Source of the DNA: Apiotrichum sp. Y4204
Lineage: Eukaryota; Basidiomycota; Tremellomycetes; Trichosporonales; Trichosporonaceae
DNA length: 64,000 nt
NCBI GenBank assembly: GCA_025531455.1
Contig: JAMYHL010000004.1
Coordinates: 744,001 to 808,000, forward strand
Direction: 5' to 3'
The notes below the pieces were generated by a model. The model saw only the letters and a list, made by a program, of their open reading frames with translations, did not search any database and was not told the DNA's origin. The first letter of the stretch is position 1; every line of letters begins with the position of its first letter. Positions 1-11,542 of this stretch are shown piece after piece. A program made the position numbers and the translations under genes.

Positions 1-230
1 TATCTGTGTAGGTCGCCGATGGATGGGACAGTGTGGACGCCTATGACGCTGGCCAAGCCGCGATAACCAGAAGACCGATTCACACGAGAGATACAGAGAG
101 AATATTCTCTTGCCTGTGGCTGTCACGATATAAAGGCGGCAGTCCGATCCATCCTCATCCACTCCCAAACACGCTTAGCCAAACAGCACAACAGCACCAG
201 CAATCCCCTACTCTACACCAACTACGCGAC

Positions 231-1841
231 ATGTCGCTCATCACCCCACCCCTCGGCATGGGCATGCGCCTGTCGGGCAGCGCCGCGCTCTGTGCGCGCG
301 CCCGCCTTACCCCTCGCATCGCCTCCCCCCTCTACGCCACCTACCTCGCGCGCGGTCTGCACTCGTCGCTGCCGGCCCGCAATGTGCCGCCGCCCAACGA
401 GCCTCCGAGCCCGAGCTCGAAGCCGCATACCCACGAGAGCGCATCGACCGCACTCCTCCCGGACATTGCGCAGCGTGAGGGCGCCGCCGTCGTTGGCGGC
501 ACTGACGGGCGGCACTACAACAGTGAGTGAACAGAGTTGCTATTTCAGATGGCAGCCGTCATATCCTGCTCCTCGCTGACATTTGTAGTAAAGAACCCCG
601 AAGACAAGTTTGCCGTCCAGCACAGCGGACAGTGGACAATGATGAACCCCATCTACACTGAATCCGACCTCGACTCGGTCCAGGTCGTCTGCCGCGAGCC
701 CGTCACAATCGGCGACAAGGCCGCGCACGGCGTCGTCAAACTGCTTCGGTGAGTGTTTGTTGGAAGCAATGGCAGTCGGGCCCGATGCGGATACGAATGC
801 TGCGGATACGCGGCCTGGGTGGCATGGATGGATGTGGCCATACCGCCGTCATCGGAGGATCGGCCATAACCTCTCCTGGTGATATAGTGACCATTCCACA
901 TCCAAGTTCCCACCGCTCTACCTCTACCAGATGCCATTCCTCGCCTGTCACTATTTCGTTGCTGACCTGACCACAGCCGCTCGTTCGACTTTGTGTCCGG
1001 TTACGTCGCGAAGCCGATCCCCGAGGGCGTGCTTAAGCAGGACCCGATCCCGATCGCCGAGCTGCGCGCCAAGGGCGATATTCTCAGCGACCGCGAGTGG
1101 CTCAGGCGCATTATCCTTCTCGAGTCTATTGCGGGCGTTCCCGGTATGGTCGCCGGTACGCTGCGCCACCTCCGCAGTCTCCGTCTCCTCCGCCGCGATG
1201 GCGGCTGGATCCACACCCTCCTGGAGGAAGCCGAGAACGAGCGTATGCACCTTCTGTAAGTGACTGAAACTGGCCACCTGGTGAATATCAGCTAACAGCT
1301 CAGGACGTTCATGGCCGTCTCGCAGCCAACGTGGTTCACTCGCGCCCTCGTCATGGGCGGTCAGGCCGTCTTCTACTGCGCCTTCTTCGGCACTTACCTC
1401 ATCGCGCCGAAGGTTGCGCACCGCTTCGTCGGCGCCCTCGAGGAGGAGGCCGTGCGGACGTACACGCACTGCATCAAGGACGTGCAGGCGGGTCTTGTCC
1501 CCGAGTGGAACGGCAAGCCCGCACCGCAGATTGCCATCGACTACTGGCGCCTTCCCGAGGACGCCACGCTGCTGGACGTGATCCGCGCTGTGCGCGCCGA
1601 CGAGGCGACGCACCGCTTCGTCAACCATTCGCTCGCCAATCTCGACCAGGAGCGCGACTTTAACCCCTTCGCACTCGCCGAGGCGCCCGCCGAGGTCCGC
1701 GGCTCGATCCCCGAGTTTACCCGCGAGCAGAGCGCAGAGTTTGCCCGCGAACAGCAGTCCCACATGCTCATCCCGCCGCACAAGCAGGCCGAGTTGGAGC
1801 AGAAGGTGACCGAGGAGGCCAAGGACGCGAAGAAAGTGTAA
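231..1841 (+). CDS. AOX1: Mitochondrial alternative oxidase
   Basis: Cyanide-resistant ubiquinol oxidase of the mitochondrial inner membrane: it oxidises ubiquinol with O2 and bypasses complexes III and IV. Four exons (231-522, 589-748, 977-1255, 1304-1841) join in phase to about 422 aa; every intron starts GTGAGT or GTAAG. The N-terminus is rich in Arg, Ser and Ala, like a mitochondrial presequence. The di-iron ligand motifs are all visible: LESIAGVPG (E200), ENERMH (E239 and H242), EEEAVRTY, and DEATHRF near the end. The hydrophobic stretch [14 protein letters not shown] follows the second motif, as in the family. At 422 aa it is longer than the usual 330-370, mostly through the N-terminal leader and an acidic/basic tail. 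The ATG at 231 gives the targeting peptide and is the first in frame. The second intron (749-976, 228 nt) is long for this window. Confidence 0.96.
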
Positions 1842-4428
1842 AACGCGTGAACGAGCGCGGCATTCAACTGAGAACCACGGGAATACCGACCCACAAGAGA
1901 TGGACACTAAAAGTAAATCATAGGGCGGACGCACGGCATAGAAGCCATAACCAACTGCAGAAGAGCCACAATGGCCACCACATACATCACTCCTCCTGTA
2001 CATACCCGCCGTGTACGACCACCCTGTTACTGAGATGTATGTATTGAATTGCGAGAGCCAGTGGTGTTGAGCAGTGGAGGCGAGTCGCGAGTCGACGAGG
2101 ACCTGCGAACGTGGGAATGTGGCGCCTGACAATCGCTGCGCGCTGCGGATCGCTGATCGCAATGATCTGCGCGAAGCACAGGGGTAGGGTCAAGAAGGTA
2201 ATTAGCGTCAGAGATGAGATCAGCAGATCCGCAGACAATCAGGACAATCAGAAGAATTGACAGATCGCAGCATTGGAAGATGACAACACGCGATACAAGA
2301 TACTTGTCATCCCAGAAAATGGGAACATCCAGCGTGGTGAGTATGGCGCATTTACACCGCGACGCTCCAGTCGTACGCACGAGTTTACATGCTCCAGTAC
2401 CAGTTACTGTGTACCGAGTGTTCACCGTTGAGCTCTGGGTCCACACGTCCTTGTGCCACAGAGCATCTCTGGCCTCTGGCCCGCTTCCAGCCTGCATCAG
2501 CCACCAGCCACTGGTGATCAGTGCGCGGAAGATGTGTCCCGATCTCGCAGTATCGCTGTGTACTGGCTTTGACATCTCTGTTATCTGTGATCTGCGATGT
2601 TCGGGGGAGTTGAAGTGGATGCCATGTGGATACTCGTCATACAGGATGGGGTGAACCAAAAGGGATAGAGGAAAGTGATCCAGACTATATACGAAATGTA
2701 TCCGAGATTTCCGAGCTTAACTCCTGCGGCCTCAAGCGCGAGGGGATAGGAACAAAGGGGACGAAGGGACAGTGCGTAGTCCAGATCACTGTCAGGTCGA
2801 TGAAGTAACGATCTGGAGGAGCGAGGACTGAAGAGGACAAGATTACAAGTTGCAAGCTACTAGCGGCAGCAAGCTACTAGCAGGCATGCGTTCGATAGGT
2901 ACTGTATGCTGTTTGACGTTGGCGTTGACGAGCGCGGCGAACAAAAGCTAAGAGTTAAACGGGACACAGCGCAGCCGGAGGGAGATTGGCTTCAAGCTCG
3001 CTGAGATCGCGGGCTCCCCGGCGCTTCTCCAGCCAGCGACAGCAGTCTGCCCCTGGCCTCCCGGGTTGAGAAACGCACATGTTACACAGAACAGTCCCGC
3101 AATCCCACAAGCGGCAGTCTTCCCGGTTCGTTCGCTCCTTGCCTCAGGTCGACACTTGGACTCTGGCGCTCCGCGCACTCATTATGTCTCCGAGCCCAGT
3201 TACACCGCTAAACCCAATCCAGTTTCTACGACGGCAGCTTACCCCTTCGACTTCGGCTGACCAAGGATGAGCGTTTGAGCGTTTGGGTTGCGCGGCAGTT
3301 GCGTGTCATGAAAAGGAGTACCAATGTGGGGCGCATGCCGGGTCGCGCTCTGTGCTGGTCATCCTCGTAGACTTATTGAGACATTGCCTGAAGCGTTAAC
3401 GCCGGAAAACGCAGTTTGGCACAGAGGTCTCTCCCAATCTGTACGGGGTAGGCATCGAATGCTCTCGCGGAGGATCTAGGATCGCGCAAAATTCTGCCAC
3501 GTTTTCCGCTCCGCACGACAGACGTGCGCGTTATCGTCGTTACGTCGTTAATGGATTGCGCTGTGACTGTCCCTCTGGCCGCTGGTCATTAGCCTGTGGC
3601 CTTCTTGCCTCTACGCATCTACGCATTTTACGTATTGTGGATCTGGTTGTCGTCTAACCTTGCAAAGCTAAACTTCTGTTCCCGAGCATGTGTGATGGCA
3701 CGACAACCGCGGCAGATGCACAGCTGCCCCAGGCAGTGTATCACATCGCGCTTGTTGGACGCCACACCATCCGCAGCGCGCAGCATGGGGGCCGAAGGCC
3801 GAGGGCCCAAGCTGAACACTCAGGGGCAGGTGGGAGTGAAAACGCAGCAGCAAAATGGTTTCATGCCTGGACAAGGGACCAGATTGGGTTTAGGGGAGAC
3901 AAGAGTTGAGCTGACAGATCGAGTAAATCTGGACAACTCCAGCATGCACAAGGAGCTGCTGCGGAACTGCATGCAGGCCAGCCATGCAGGTGGAATGGGA
4001 AACACACAGCTGTGACTCGAGGAGTGTGCTGTGCTGCGTAAAGCAAAGGGCGGGGAGAAGAGGAGACCGAGCGGCGTCGGCATCTTTGCGCCAGTGGACC
4101 TTTTTTTCTCCACGTCCACTCGGCTCTCATCTCACCTCTTCGCGATCACAACGGTCGTTTCCACCGATAACGTGTCGTCGTTCATCACTTCATCTCACCA
4201 CACACACAAGTCCGACTTGTGTGTTTCGTTTGTGTTCCATTTTTTGCTTCATTCATTCTACACTAGGGTTTCCATTCATTCGACCCGGCAACTACACACC
4301 CTAGATCTTCATCTCTTCTGATCGCATCGGGATCTCTTACCACACTCTCTCGGCCACTCGCCACGATCTCAGCCGGCTAGACCATCACATCCCTTGTATC
4401 CACCTCCGACTCATCGTCACACGCCGTC
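1842..4428. other. Intergenic region between AOX and GT32 genes
   Basis: About 2.6 kb with no supportable gene. Open frames on both strands lack domains, and the longest (180-210 codons, minus strand, about 2027-2659) has no good start and an unnatural composition. A 13-bp direct repeat, GCAAGCTACTAGC, occurs at 2852-2864 and 2869-2881. The last 300 bases are rich in C and T and look like the leader of the downstream gene. Confidence 0.6.
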
Positions 4429-6159
4429 ATGCTCGGGTACTACCGACAGCGGCCACGGTTCACACTCATCATGGTGTGTGTGCCCATCGTGGTCCTCACA
4501 CTGGTTTTCCTCCACATCCACCGCGACACCGCGATGCGCTTTGTCGGCAAGGCGCCGCCGATGTCGGTGGATGACGGGGACATTTATGGAATGCTCCCGG
4601 CAAAGGACGACAAGGACACGGAGATTGTGGCTACCGATGCCGTGCCCGCAACGCGCATCGAGCACAAGATCGAGTCGTACCTCTCCAAGACGTGGAACGC
4701 CTTCAACGACTGGGACCATGAGTTCAAGTACGGCCTCAAGGTCGGCAACTACACGATGGACAAGTACACGAACGAGCTGCATGCCGTGTACAGCGACTTC
4801 CTCACCGGCGGCGATAACAGCTATCCGTGGCTCAAGGCCGTGTACTCGCGCGCGTCGTTCCGCCCCACAAGCAAACCGTACCCGCCCGCCCCGGACCAGC
4901 TCATCACGACCGACAAGAACATCTACGACCTGCCAGAGATGTTCAACGGGTGGAAGGAGAAGATGCCGCAGACAAAGCTTAACGCCTTTGACGACCGCGC
5001 ACTGGAAAAGTGGGTCGAATACCACTTTGGCGGGACAGAGCTGCACGCCATCTGGCGTCGTCTTCCTCGTATCGTCCTCAAGAGCGACCTCTTCCGGTAC
5101 CTCGTCCTCCTTGTCGAGGGTGGCATTTATGCCGATTCCGATAGTGAGTTTCACAGTTTCGACCGCTTGGTCACAGTCGCAAATTCAACTCCGACGAAGT
5201 CGGCGGTCTGGTACTGTCACGACACCGTCTGGACAGCACCCAACCAGAACACACCTCATGTCGTGTGACCCTGGTGACACTGCTGTCTGCGTGTACGCGC
5301 TCCAGTTCTTTCTTCTGTCACAGCTGCGCCAACCCACGTTTTTACCGGCCACTGACACCAGCCTCACCGATCATCCCGGCGGACAAGTGGGGCAGGCCCT
5401 ACGACGTGGGCACGCCTGAGAGGCTGCAGGATCTCACCTCTGTCCTGGGCCTGATGAACTCGCCTGACGGGCAACCTGTCGACGGTGACGAGACTGGCGA
5501 GCCGGGCCTTGTCGTTGGAATTGAGTTTGACGCGATCATGTACGGCTGGAACTGGCACGACATTGGTGTTTCTCGCGCTGTGCAAATCACACAGTGGGTC
5601 ATGCAAGCACGCCCAGGCCACCCGATCCTGCTCGACGTTGTCGGCCGCGTCCTCCGCCAGACGCTCAAGATCGAAGAGGACGAGGCAGCCGCAAAGGCAA
5701 AGGGCGAGGAGTACATTGAGCCGTGGGCGCTCGAGTGGACTGGTCCGGGTGTCTGGACGGACTGTGTCTACAGGTATCTCCTCGTCCGGTATGGCATCAC
5801 GCCAGAGGCTCTGATTTCCATGAAGCGCCCTACCCGTTACGGCGACGTACTGTGAGTAGTCCAACGCGACGATGACAATAGCTCCCCAGGCGCTCTACTG
5901 ACACTGGCGCAGCTTCCTCCCATCAAAGACCTTTGCCGCAAACTGGCCGAACGAGCAGGGCGTCCCGGAGAAGGACTTTGACGCCGTTATCCACGGCTTC
6001 AAGGGCCGGTGGCGCCCGGACGACCCGACCGTCCAGGAGATCAACCGGCTGAAGGAGGAGGAGAAGGAGCGTAAGAAGAAAGAAGAGGAGGCCAAGAAGA
6101 AGGAAGAGGAGGCCAAGAAGGAAGAAGAGGCCAAGGCCGCCGAGGACAAGCAGGAGTAG
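4429..6159 (+). CDS. GT32 (OCH1-like) Golgi mannosyltransferase
   Basis: Probable type II Golgi glycosyltransferase of family GT32, the family of yeast Och1/Hoc1 alpha-1,6-mannosyltransferases that extend N-glycan outer chains from GDP-mannose. Exons 4429-5143, 5362-5851 and 5913-6159 give about 483 aa. A short basic cytosolic tail (YYRQRPR) is followed by one membrane anchor (about residues 11-29) and a lumenal catalytic domain. The diagnostic stretch is KSDLFRYLVLLVEGGIYADS, which carries the DxD metal-nucleotide-sugar motif (DSD) and is split by intron 1. The next block, PIIPADKW, matches the Och1 'W..P...W' region. The C-terminus is a Lys/Glu-rich helix (about residues 425-483) not typical of Och1 and possibly a coiled coil. 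The exact sugar linkage cannot be told from sequence. Confidence 0.88.
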
Positions 6160-6794
6160 CGGAGGAGCGGGTAACCAAGGGAGGAGAGCAACATACCGCA
6201 GGCGGCAATAGACGACAAGAGAAGTAACGACACGTGTGGGGTGAGATACGAGAAGGCCTGCGATTAGGCGACCAGATCGTCTTGATACCCCACGGCGCAC
6301 GCTGTGATTAGACCTAGACGCCGGGTGCGACTGTAGACTGGCTGCAGTGTGAGGCCCGGCAGCATTGTGTATGGATCTACTGTATCCCTTGCCGCCACTG
6401 AGTTTGATGTTTTGTTGACGCCTCTGTGTTCAAGTCGCACGCTCCGCATGTCGCGCAACCGATTCTCGCAAGTGGTAGAATGAGGGTGGGTGGCACGAGG
6501 GCCGTAGCACTGCACGGGCAGCAACGGCGGTCCGTCCCCTCGCAGGGTGCCATGGAGACTCTGCCTCTCAACGAAATTGGATGTCGCAGAAAGAGGGCCA
6601 TCCAGCCGCTGCGTATGCGAGTCGCGTGTCTTACGCCGGAGAGATTTACTGATCCACTGTATGATCTATTGCTGTTTGGGGGGTACAACCGTGGCGAACG
6701 GCGAAGATTGATTTAGGCAGTGTCGCAGTCGTGGGGGGCACACATCTCCGGGATGGTGTCAACAGGAGCCCATTGCTTTTCAATTATTGCAAGC
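6160..6794. other. Intergenic, nothing recognised
   Basis: 635 bases between the GT32 gene and the tRNA-like element. No gene, RNA or clear repeat seen. Confidence 0.5.
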
Positions 6795-7114
6795 GGCATA
6801 GCTCAGTGGTTTAGCTCATAGATCCAACTTATGCTTAGCGGTTATCTTCGGCCTTTGTGTCGATGGCGACGGAAGTTCGAATCCCTGGCGGTGATGGAGT
6901 ATTAATGTTATACTGCCTACACTGCACCTAAGGGGGCCACCCAGGTAAACGCGGCTTGGGCCCGGCTGTATCCGTAGTTGCTCCTCTGCCCGTGGGAGGC
7001 GGAGCTGCGGTAGCACACACCTGTCTCCCCGGCGGTGGGAGGGGACTATTGGCACGTTCCCTTTTTGTAATTGTTTGACGTCTAGTACAAAATTACAGAA
7101 TTACAGAATTACAG
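6795..7114 (+). mobile_element. Possible tRNA-derived SINE-like element
   Basis: The stretch begins with a good Pol III A box, TAGCTCAGTGG (6799-6809), and has a B box, AGTTCGAATCC (6874-6884). It cannot fold as a tRNA: the flanking bases do not pair as an acceptor stem and the D-stem partner is missing. About 200 bases of unrelated, partly GC-rich body follow. The element ends in a short tandem tail of three AATTACAG-like units (7090-7114). A tRNA-like head, unrelated body and simple-repeat tail is the layout of a SINE. No convincing target-site duplication is seen and there is no second copy in this window, so a degenerate intron-containing tRNA gene is the main alternative. Confidence 0.4.
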
Positions 7115-7196
7115 TCGCCATTTGCTAGTTATTTTCACTTGCTGCTCACATGAAATTTGAGAAATGCTAATGATGACATGGATTGCTCGCTCTACG

Positions 7197-8251
7197 CTAT
7201 GCCCCTCGTTCAGAACTATTCTTTCCTTCCGCCGCTGTCTTGGCTGCTGCAATCTCGGCTTCGGCCTTGGCGATCTTCTGGCGCCCTGTTGTTAGCGTGA
7301 CGAATAGAGCGGCGGAGCACTGAGCAGATGTCCTTCACCCAACCACGAATTCCGAGTTCAACAGAAGTTCCTGACTGGATCCTAGCGGATCATCGACCTG
7401 AATAACCCAAGACTGCACATCAAACAGCGGGCCTAGGCGTCGACGATCCACACACCATCGGAACGCAATAGCCTTAGCGCAGCATGTGACCGCCAAGGGG
7501 AATGACGATCACTGTGATCATGTCACCCCCGACTTTCTCCGTCTCGTTCCGCGCGACACCCGAACATTCCTCGGGTGGTCCTTCTCCAAATGCTCCACGG
7601 GAACACTCACAGTCTGCCTCCTCGTTGTGCCTAAGGCCGCGGGCACGCTGTTCCTTCCAGCGCTCCTCGTTGACGCCCTTGGCCATGTAGTATCCGATAC
7701 CAGTAGCGACGATGAGGGCCTGCAGCGATAAAGAGTATCGACGAGGGAACCGACCGATGCGAGATGAGTCCGGGAGGGAGGGACAGAGATGAGAATGAAA
7801 GGGAAGAACGCGATCATGATTGCGATCACCGACAATCGCGCCGATCAGGATGGGCGCCAGCCATTTGTCAGTTGGGATCGTAGGAGGGCGAGGCGATGTG
7901 GGCGGCGGTGCCGATAACGCCGGGCGGTGGAGAACGCGGGGAGGTCGGGAATGAGATAGTGGTTGGAGTGTGTACGTATCGTGAGCAAGGGTATGTCAGT
8001 AAAAGGGTACTCGCTCGGGAACAGCCAGTCTGGTGTTCGAGGGATCTCGGACGGAGGACGATAGGCAATGGAATCGGGATAGTGGAGCAAGGCGGTGCGG
8101 ATGGTGACGGCACAGTGATCGCCATGAAGACCCACAACGCGAATTGAAGGTCCTTGCTGCCATGCTGCCCCTCCTCCATTGACGGTGCAAGTGTGGAATG
8201 CAATGCACGACTCACCGCCCAGCCATATGCAACAGAGCGCGGCGTGTTCAT
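7197..8251 (-). CDS. Small single-pass membrane protein, unknown
   Basis: Function not recognised. A phase-consistent model has four exons read on the minus strand: 8251-8216, 8164-8114, 7719-7611 and 7285-7197, giving 94 aa. The product would have a short N-terminus, one membrane helix (LWVFMAITALIVATGIGYYM, about residues 22-41), then a charged Lys/Glu/Ala-rich helical tail (from about residue 44) ending RGA. Introns 1 and 3 have GTGAGT donors and exact phase matches. Intron 2 (8113-7720) is weaker, with a GTGCCG donor, but joining across it rebuilds one continuous membrane helix. The size and shape resemble small mitochondrial inner-membrane accessory proteins; that is only an inference. 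Confidence 0.5.
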
Positions 8252-11200
8252 CTTGGCGTGTCTCGTTGGTTTGAGATGATCCGTTGTTGTGGGTCTTGAG
8301 AGATTAGGCTTCTGAGTACGAAACAGACGGCGAGAAGCGGTGAAATGGCAGTGCACTGATATGCAGAAGCAGTGCCGATATGCCAAGGCGGTGCAACTGA
8401 TATGGCTGATAATACTAGGAAAATAGAAAAAGCGTCCGAAAAAATAAAAATAAAACACGAAAGAAGAGGGGAAGAAAGTGAATGGGAGAGGAAACTCGCG
8501 GGGAGGGAGGAGAAACTGGAGCGAGGTGGAGGAGGGGTTGAGCGCTGAGGTCCGCAAGGACAGATTTTGATCGGCAGGTCCTAGGATCCTAGCCCGTATT
8601 GTTATTGTTCGACGCCGTTGCTCCTTTGATTTGCACCGCCTCACCGATTACAGAAACAATCTCCCGACTTTACCGGTTCTGTCCGGAGCCTATCCTCTGC
8701 CAGATGGGTGGGTTGCAGCACTGAGGGGAGGCAGGGTGCAGGGAGTGTAAGCACGAAATGTTAATGCACCAATCTCAACTGAACCAAATAACAGTGAGCA
8801 ATGAGGATTTGGGCGAGTAATTAGCAACGCGACATGCAGTTGGCCACGATGCAAGTACTCGGCTGAGCCGGCTGAGACTTGACGAAGGCACAGAGACAGA
8901 GGGTCAGCACAACCGAGGGCCAAAAGGGATCTGTTCTGTGCGGCCCCTCAAAGCTGTACCCCTCTCCCTGTTCCCGGTTTGAGATGCCAGAGTTAGCTTT
9001 TCCCTGAACACATAGAATACAAAAATTAATGAAACGAAATAGGAAAAAGCGAGACCGAATCCTAATGAAATTACTGTTCAGCTGGAGTGTAATAACAGCA
9101 CCCCCTCAATGAGCTACACCATGCCATTAGACTCTGAAGACACGGGCAGACTTCAGGAGTTCCGGCAAAAAACAACTTCTAGTAGGTACCAGGAACAGAG
9201 TGTGTCATCCACCCTCCACCAGCCGCCACGGGCCGATGACGACTGGGCACTGGGCTTTTGCCTGTAGGCTGTGGACGCCATGGACGCCACCCATGCCATT
9301 CCTCCGCGCCATTGCGCCTTGGCGGATGGCAGTGCTCGGCAGCTGAGCTGGGGATGCCTCTCCCTGTGGGTTTTCAGTAGGCTGTCCTGCGACAATCTGT
9401 GTTTCGGAAATATTCACATTGGATCCACCAAGCGAATTACCGCCAATCATCCCTCCCCTTAAATATTTATACCCATTAACACTTGGGAATCAGCCTATTA
9501 CAATTCATCAATGCACACAAACATGACTACTACTGCAACTTTCAAAACATGTCGCTGCCGCAAAAGCACTGTAGAGGCCTCGATTTCTTGATACTCCTAT
9601 CCGTCAATGCCCCGCACCCGTGTCACTGTAGCGCACACCAACTACCGTGGCTCTCGCGGAGTTGTGGGATTGCGAGCCATACGCTTGTCGGCTTGGCTTA
9701 TTGTGCCCCATGGTGATATTCTTCAGAAGTGTAACGTTGTAACCTACCAGTTCAGAATCCTGAGGTCCGCTGCTGTCCATGCTCTCGGTCGCCTCCGCAC
9801 ATCCACGCACCGACACCATGCCGTTTCGCCCACTGGCGCCAGTGTCTCTCGGTTCCTGCCTTGTACCGCCCGAGGACGCCACTTCAGTGTCAGATTGTCA
9901 TCGCACTGCCGCCTTTCGCATGCTTATTCAATCACTGCCTTCAAGCTTCTCGAACCTCGGTCGTCATGCATGTGGCCATGTGGTGATGGTGCCGACATTC
10001 CGCCCGAGAGCCGAGAGGCTGGCATGTGGGTCTGTGGTCGTGGTACGCAAAGAGGAATAAGGCTGAAATCGCGCGGCCTGCAGTGCGGCACAAGGCTTAT
10101 AATCATGTCTGCCCGCTCGTGTGGATGCAGCCCACTCGGGCTTGAGGCCACAATGTGTGCGATCCTGCGATCCTGCGATCCTGCGATGCCATGCTTCTCT
10201 TAGATTCGTAGGCGCTTTGTTCGCGGTACGGCCTTCCAGACCCTGGCCGCGAGCCTCGGACCTCGGGCCACGGCCTCGCGGCCTCTGGGCTACTGCCTTG
10301 ATGCTGTTATCCGATTTCTCAGCGTCGCCACCCCTGTCCCACTCCGCATCCCCCCCCTTGCGTCCTACCTTGGCCCCTTCGCCTTCCATGTCCCTCTCGT
10401 GCCCAGTACCAGTCATTTTTCTCGTTTGTCCATGTTTTGCCTTTTGCCGTTCCTCCTCTCCTTCCCTGCCTTGTCCGCGAATCCCTTCCCCTCTTGTGCC
10501 CTGTTCCTTCCCCCGCGCGCTGTTGCTGTACCACGACTCACCTCCGCTCACCTCACTCTACCTCTCCTCCCCAGCTCCCCACCCACATCTAACTTGACAC
10601 TGCCTAGACCCAGATCCCGTGCACATACACCATCCTCTATCCACCTACCCATCCCCAGACACGCAGCCCGCTGCTGCTGAACCACGCTCTTGCTGGTCGT
10701 GTCGCCTCTGTACTGTCGATACGGTCCCTTGCCTCCTCCCCCTCCCTTTTACGCGGCCTCGTCTTCTCCCGTCTATCACGATCAGTCATCTTCTCTTCTC
10801 ACCCATTTATTTATTTCCACTCATCCATCCATCCACCAAACCCCATTCCCTTGTTTATCACCCCGCTGCGGACTACCCATTCGTCACCCGTCCCTACCTC
10901 GGCGGTACCTACTCGTCACCCCACGCAAGCTAGTCGAGGCCGACTCGGCCAACCGCGCCCCAAGCACCCGCTGTCGTCCCTCGCCTTCAGTCCGAACCAC
11001 CACACGCGAGACACGCTCATCCACCGTACACTCACGTCGTATCTTTCCACCGGATTGTTTCCAGGACATCTCTAATCTCCCTGCTATTTCCGTTTACTCC
11101 GAGCTATTGCTCCTCCCAGCAGTGCCGAGCACAACGGCCCTTGACCGCGTTGCTACAAACAGCGGGCAGCTGCAAGCTTGACCGTCACGCGTCCGTCGTT

Positions 11201-11542
11201 TGCGTGTCTCGTCGTCCCGAAAGACCACATCTTGGTGCCACCATTGCCACCAACTTCCCTCGGAACGGACAATCCATCGTCCATCTACAACATCTTCTTC
11301 AGACCAGTTCATCCAGCGGTTAACAATTGCGACAGCCTCTTGAGGTTTGCGGGAGTCTCACATCCCCACTCTTAACCTCGTGAGTCCCATAGCATTAGTA
11401 AACGCGTCGCCTACTGCGCGCAAGATACGACCTGCCAGACATGTGCCCATCGCGCCCTTACGGCTGAACACACGGTTCACACAGGCTACTGTGTACTGAC
11501 AGTCACAGCCACCGCCCCTATCCCTGTCGATCTCGATTCACA
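8252..11542. other. Gene-poor region and long leader of the Crz1-like gene
   Basis: No gene can be supported. From 8252 to about 10200 there are only short frames without domains, including a 198-codon ATG frame at 9607-10203 of unnatural composition. From about 10200 to 11542 the plus strand is strongly pyrimidine-rich, which fits a promoter and long 5' leader for the transcription factor starting at 11543. Several short upstream frames lie in this leader. Confidence 0.5.
10161..10184. repeat. Tandem repeat, three 8-bp units
   Basis: Three perfect copies of GATCCTGC in tandem. No function is apparent. Confidence 0.8.

Noticed and set aside
2027..2659. Long minus-strand open frame (about 200 codons) after the AOX gene
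   Set aside because: No ATG at its head, no recognisable domain, composition unlike the neighbouring genes; probably chance.
6795..6895. Functional tRNA gene at the A/B-box pair
   Set aside because: The acceptor and D stems do not pair, so it cannot be a normal tRNA.
9607..10203. 198-codon ATG frame with a TATA-like box upstream
   Set aside because: Rich in Arg, Ser and Cys with no domain, and it runs over the GATCCTGC tandem repeat; looks like non-coding GC-rich DNA.
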